Below are positions 63,201-64,000 of a stretch of DNA of 64,000 nt, in pieces. The notes under the pieces were generated by a model, which saw only the letters and a list, made by a program, of their open reading frames with translations, searched no databases and was not told the origin of the DNA. The translations under genes were made by a program, and so were the position numbers. How positions within the stretch are numbered: position 1 is the stretch's first letter; each line of letters begins with the position of its first letter. Source of the stretch: Bifidobacterium animalis subsp. animalis ATCC 25527 (lineage in GTDB: Bacteria > Actinomycetota > Actinomycetes > Actinomycetales > Bifidobacteriaceae); assembly GCF_000260715.1 (NCBI RefSeq), contig NC_017834.1, positions 1,860,001 through 1,924,000 of the forward strand, given 5' to 3'.

Positions 63201-64000
63201 AGACGAGACCCCCGGCGAGAAGACGGAATCCATGCCGGCGAACTCGTTCAAGGCGCTCTGGAACAAGAGCAAGGCCTACATGGAAGGCGGGGAGGACGCG
63301 GCAAGCGCCATTCCGGAGATCTCGCCGGCCGACGCCACCGAGATGTTCTCGGCCTTCGACCCGAACGCGCAGAACGAACCGCCTATGCAACCCTCGCGCA
63401 TGACCGTGCCGGTGGATGTCTCCGGCGTGCGTGACGGGTCTATGGACGCGACGCGCGGCGTCACCACCACGGGGCGCATCCCGCTCATCGACGACCAAGG
63501 TAACGAAGTGCCGAACGGCACCGAATCGCAGCGTGCGCTTGAAGAGGAGCGGAAGGCAATCGACGCCGCATATGCAGCCGGCACGCCGGCGCTGCCGCCG
63601 AGCTTCGCACCGCAGAGCAATCCGGGCGCGAACACCAATCCACCGCATGCCTTCACCACCGCCGGCGAGGAGAAGAAGAAGCGCAGCAAGGGTGCCACGG
63701 CGGCCGTCATCGTCGTGATCGTGGCTCTCGTCGCCGTGCTGGGTGTGGCGATCCACAGTCTGGCAACCGGCGGCACGCTGTTCGGCTTCGGCAAGCAGAA
63801 CACCAATTACTGGCCGAGCGACGCCGACATCGAGAAGGTGCCGTTCGGCACCCGCTCCGGCGAAGATGTGCAGAACAAGTCGAAGGAGCCGTCCGAAGAG
63901 GTCAAGCCCACCCCGCCACCCACGGAGACGAAGAAGCCCGAGAACACCACGGCCTACCCGGTCGCCTCGCAGCGCTTCCTCGACCGCCCAGGCGGCCAGC
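60250..64000 (+). CDS. murJ: MurJ lipid II flippase fused to a pseudokinase domain (cut by window end)
   Basis: Translation from ATG at 60250 stays open to the window end (1,250 codons). Residues 1-550 are MurJ/MviN: ASGTAASRITGQIRTILLAA at the start, then about fourteen membrane segments that flip lipid II for peptidoglycan synthesis. Residues 555-670 are a Pro-rich linker (PPSFPPSFPPNIPSSMPPSF). Residues about 674-930 resemble a Ser/Thr kinase fold (GDTVLNRYTLVSPLREEPGL) but lack the VAIK lysine, HRD and DFG, so it is a pseudokinase. A membrane helix lies at about 1147-1170. The same fusion exists in mycobacterial MviN (Rv3910), where the pseudokinase domain binds FhaA. An internal in-frame ATG at 62269, preceded by GGGGAG and AGGAGAG, could start a shorter product. 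The start overlaps the previous stop. Confidence 0.9.
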   Translation, partial: MSSSIGRNSLIMASGTAASRITGQIRTILLAAAIGTTGMAANAYQAGSMIPQVIFTLVSGGVFNAVLVPHITRTLNSDNAQETLDKIVTFALTLLLGATVIIAALTPVLTRIYVNGSPDLVGLSMAFMLWCTPQIFFYGLHMLLGQILAVKNRFGAYAWSSVGANVISCLGFGVFIAMFGNAAQQPIGFWTPATLALTAGTWTLGVAFQGLVLLIPLKRLGFHFHLRFGVRGIGLRSMGPVAGWSLGIVGIDQVVNVITTRILTSAPSIAERTLHMNQFDVAGNATYQNAYTLYILPYSLIATSVATALFPQISQAIATKDLDGARTDLSSALRTVGVIMCFFSSAFIVMPLAITRSLLPTVGVSQALLICGPLVGMSICLPLASAYLLIQRTFYAFEDGRSPFMFMALMYALQLVLIFIGTRVFPATDWATMVGLCMSLAYVLSFTPLVVMLRKRFNGQLDGRRIAVTYGKALLAAAVTIIIGMALRNPVYSIAQVLKPRLGVTGWILTVLATGVLAVVLLVIYVAVLWVLRCAELMGIIATLKARFGRKSPAPQSETSTTAGGSASTTPAVGRRISASTARPVEMPPSFPPSFPPNIPSSMPPSFPPSMSTDLPAEPYGQIEQLGVVEPIELAENPVALQDNQSEGLSQPTSGNSRIESTYRRAQSTDGEHMRPHLGDTVLNRYTLVSPLREEPGLQAWKANDRVLSRDCQLFIVNNKAVLKNTNAVAGTLAATKDPRFTPVLQLLHDGPVAVVLTQLDAGVSLTEYLQRPDSSPLSYEAMRTVIGETGKALASLQRDHLTHHAVSTDTVRITVGGIQLADASISTALADTSGASPADNDERLAVRQLASVLYGMLTRRPSTFPPKFNLNDLPADVPMELFVICKRGLELQDGTTPTIPLLTLNELEALLGPYKPLHMLTRHDLRIPNAEGACSVVYAPVRPILPSDLLELPDSLISSQTLPSLTFASTAGPEFAAVEVDDEDETPGEKTESMPANSFKALWNKSKAYMEGGEDAASAIPEISPADATEMFSAFDPNAQNEPPMQPSRMTVPVDVSGVRDGSMDATRGVTTTGRIPLIDDQGNEVPNGTESQRALEEERKAIDAAYAAGTPALPPSFAPQSNPGANTNPPHAFTTAGEEKKKRSKGATAAVIVVIVALVAVLGVAIHSLATGGTLFGFGKQNTNYWPSDADIEKVPFGTRSGEDVQNKSKEPSEEVKPTPPPTETKKPENTTAYPVASQRFLDRPGGQ

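Overview
The window is chromosomal DNA of a Bifidobacterium, most likely from the animalis/pseudolongum group. The 16S rRNA has the genus-typical 5' end and a hypervariable pattern close to that group. Codon use is GC-rich, and the gene content fits: two GH36 enzymes with an ABC importer for alpha-1,6-sugars, a GH13 alpha-1,6-glucosidase, RclA-like oxidoreductase, and the actinobacterial pcnA - nudix - DUF6049 - murJ order. By analogy with other actinobacteria that last block lies near oriC, so the right edge probably approaches the origin. The species is an inference.

Layout. 1-10,438: two ribosomal operons on the minus strand. The left one is cut by the window edge (most of its 16S is present); the right one is complete (16S-23S-5S). 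Their 16S 5' portions, leaders and promoters are identical over 1,729 bp. Between them lie a NadE-like protein whose synthetase half has lost its ATP-binding loop, and a DinJ/YafQ-type pair whose toxin carries a nonsense codon. 10,600-13,050: Sir2 deacetylase and threonine ammonia-lyase. 13,150-16,580: an accessory module with lower GC, holding two coupled genes of unknown function. One encodes a protein with 11-residue amphipathic repeats and a glycine-zipper hydrophobic core. The module also holds a decayed ATPase fragment and is bracketed by two parS-like 16-mers.

16,600-30,200: an alpha-gluco/galactoside utilisation region (GH13, two different GH36 enzymes, ABC binding protein and two permeases, ROK regulator). 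It is interrupted by three arrays of repeats with a strict ~52-bp period; two of them flank a gene with a DUF559/Vsr-like nuclease domain. 30,300-50,300: housekeeping genes: tadA, Na+/H+ antiporter, esterase, membrane coiled-coil protein (possible frameshift), dcd, P-type ATPase, rlmB-like methyltransferase, rclA-like reductase, DUF4032 kinase-like protein, MsmK/UgpC-type ATPase, K+-channel-like protein, Ser/Thr kinase and a DsbA-like membrane thioredoxin. 50,500-50,830: tRNA-Thr(UGU) followed by a candidate structured RNA with C-rich loops. 50,960-64,000: G5/transglycosylase secreted protein, rsmA-ispE, LytR_C protein, pcnA, nudix hydrolase, DUF6049 protein, and MurJ fused in frame to a kinase-like domain (runs off the window).

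How the genes work together. The ABC binding protein and permeases import alpha-1,6-linked oligosaccharides, probably energised by the general ATPase at 44-45 kb. GH36 and GH13 enzymes hydrolyse them, and the ROK protein probably controls the set. The right-hand block serves cell-wall growth (MurJ, G5/transglycosylase protein, LytR_C) and RNA maturation (RsmA, PcnA). The strongest candidates for undescribed biology are the 52-bp repeat arrays with their embedded nuclease-like gene, the two-gene hendecad/glycine-zipper module, and the C-rich-loop RNA after tRNA-Thr.
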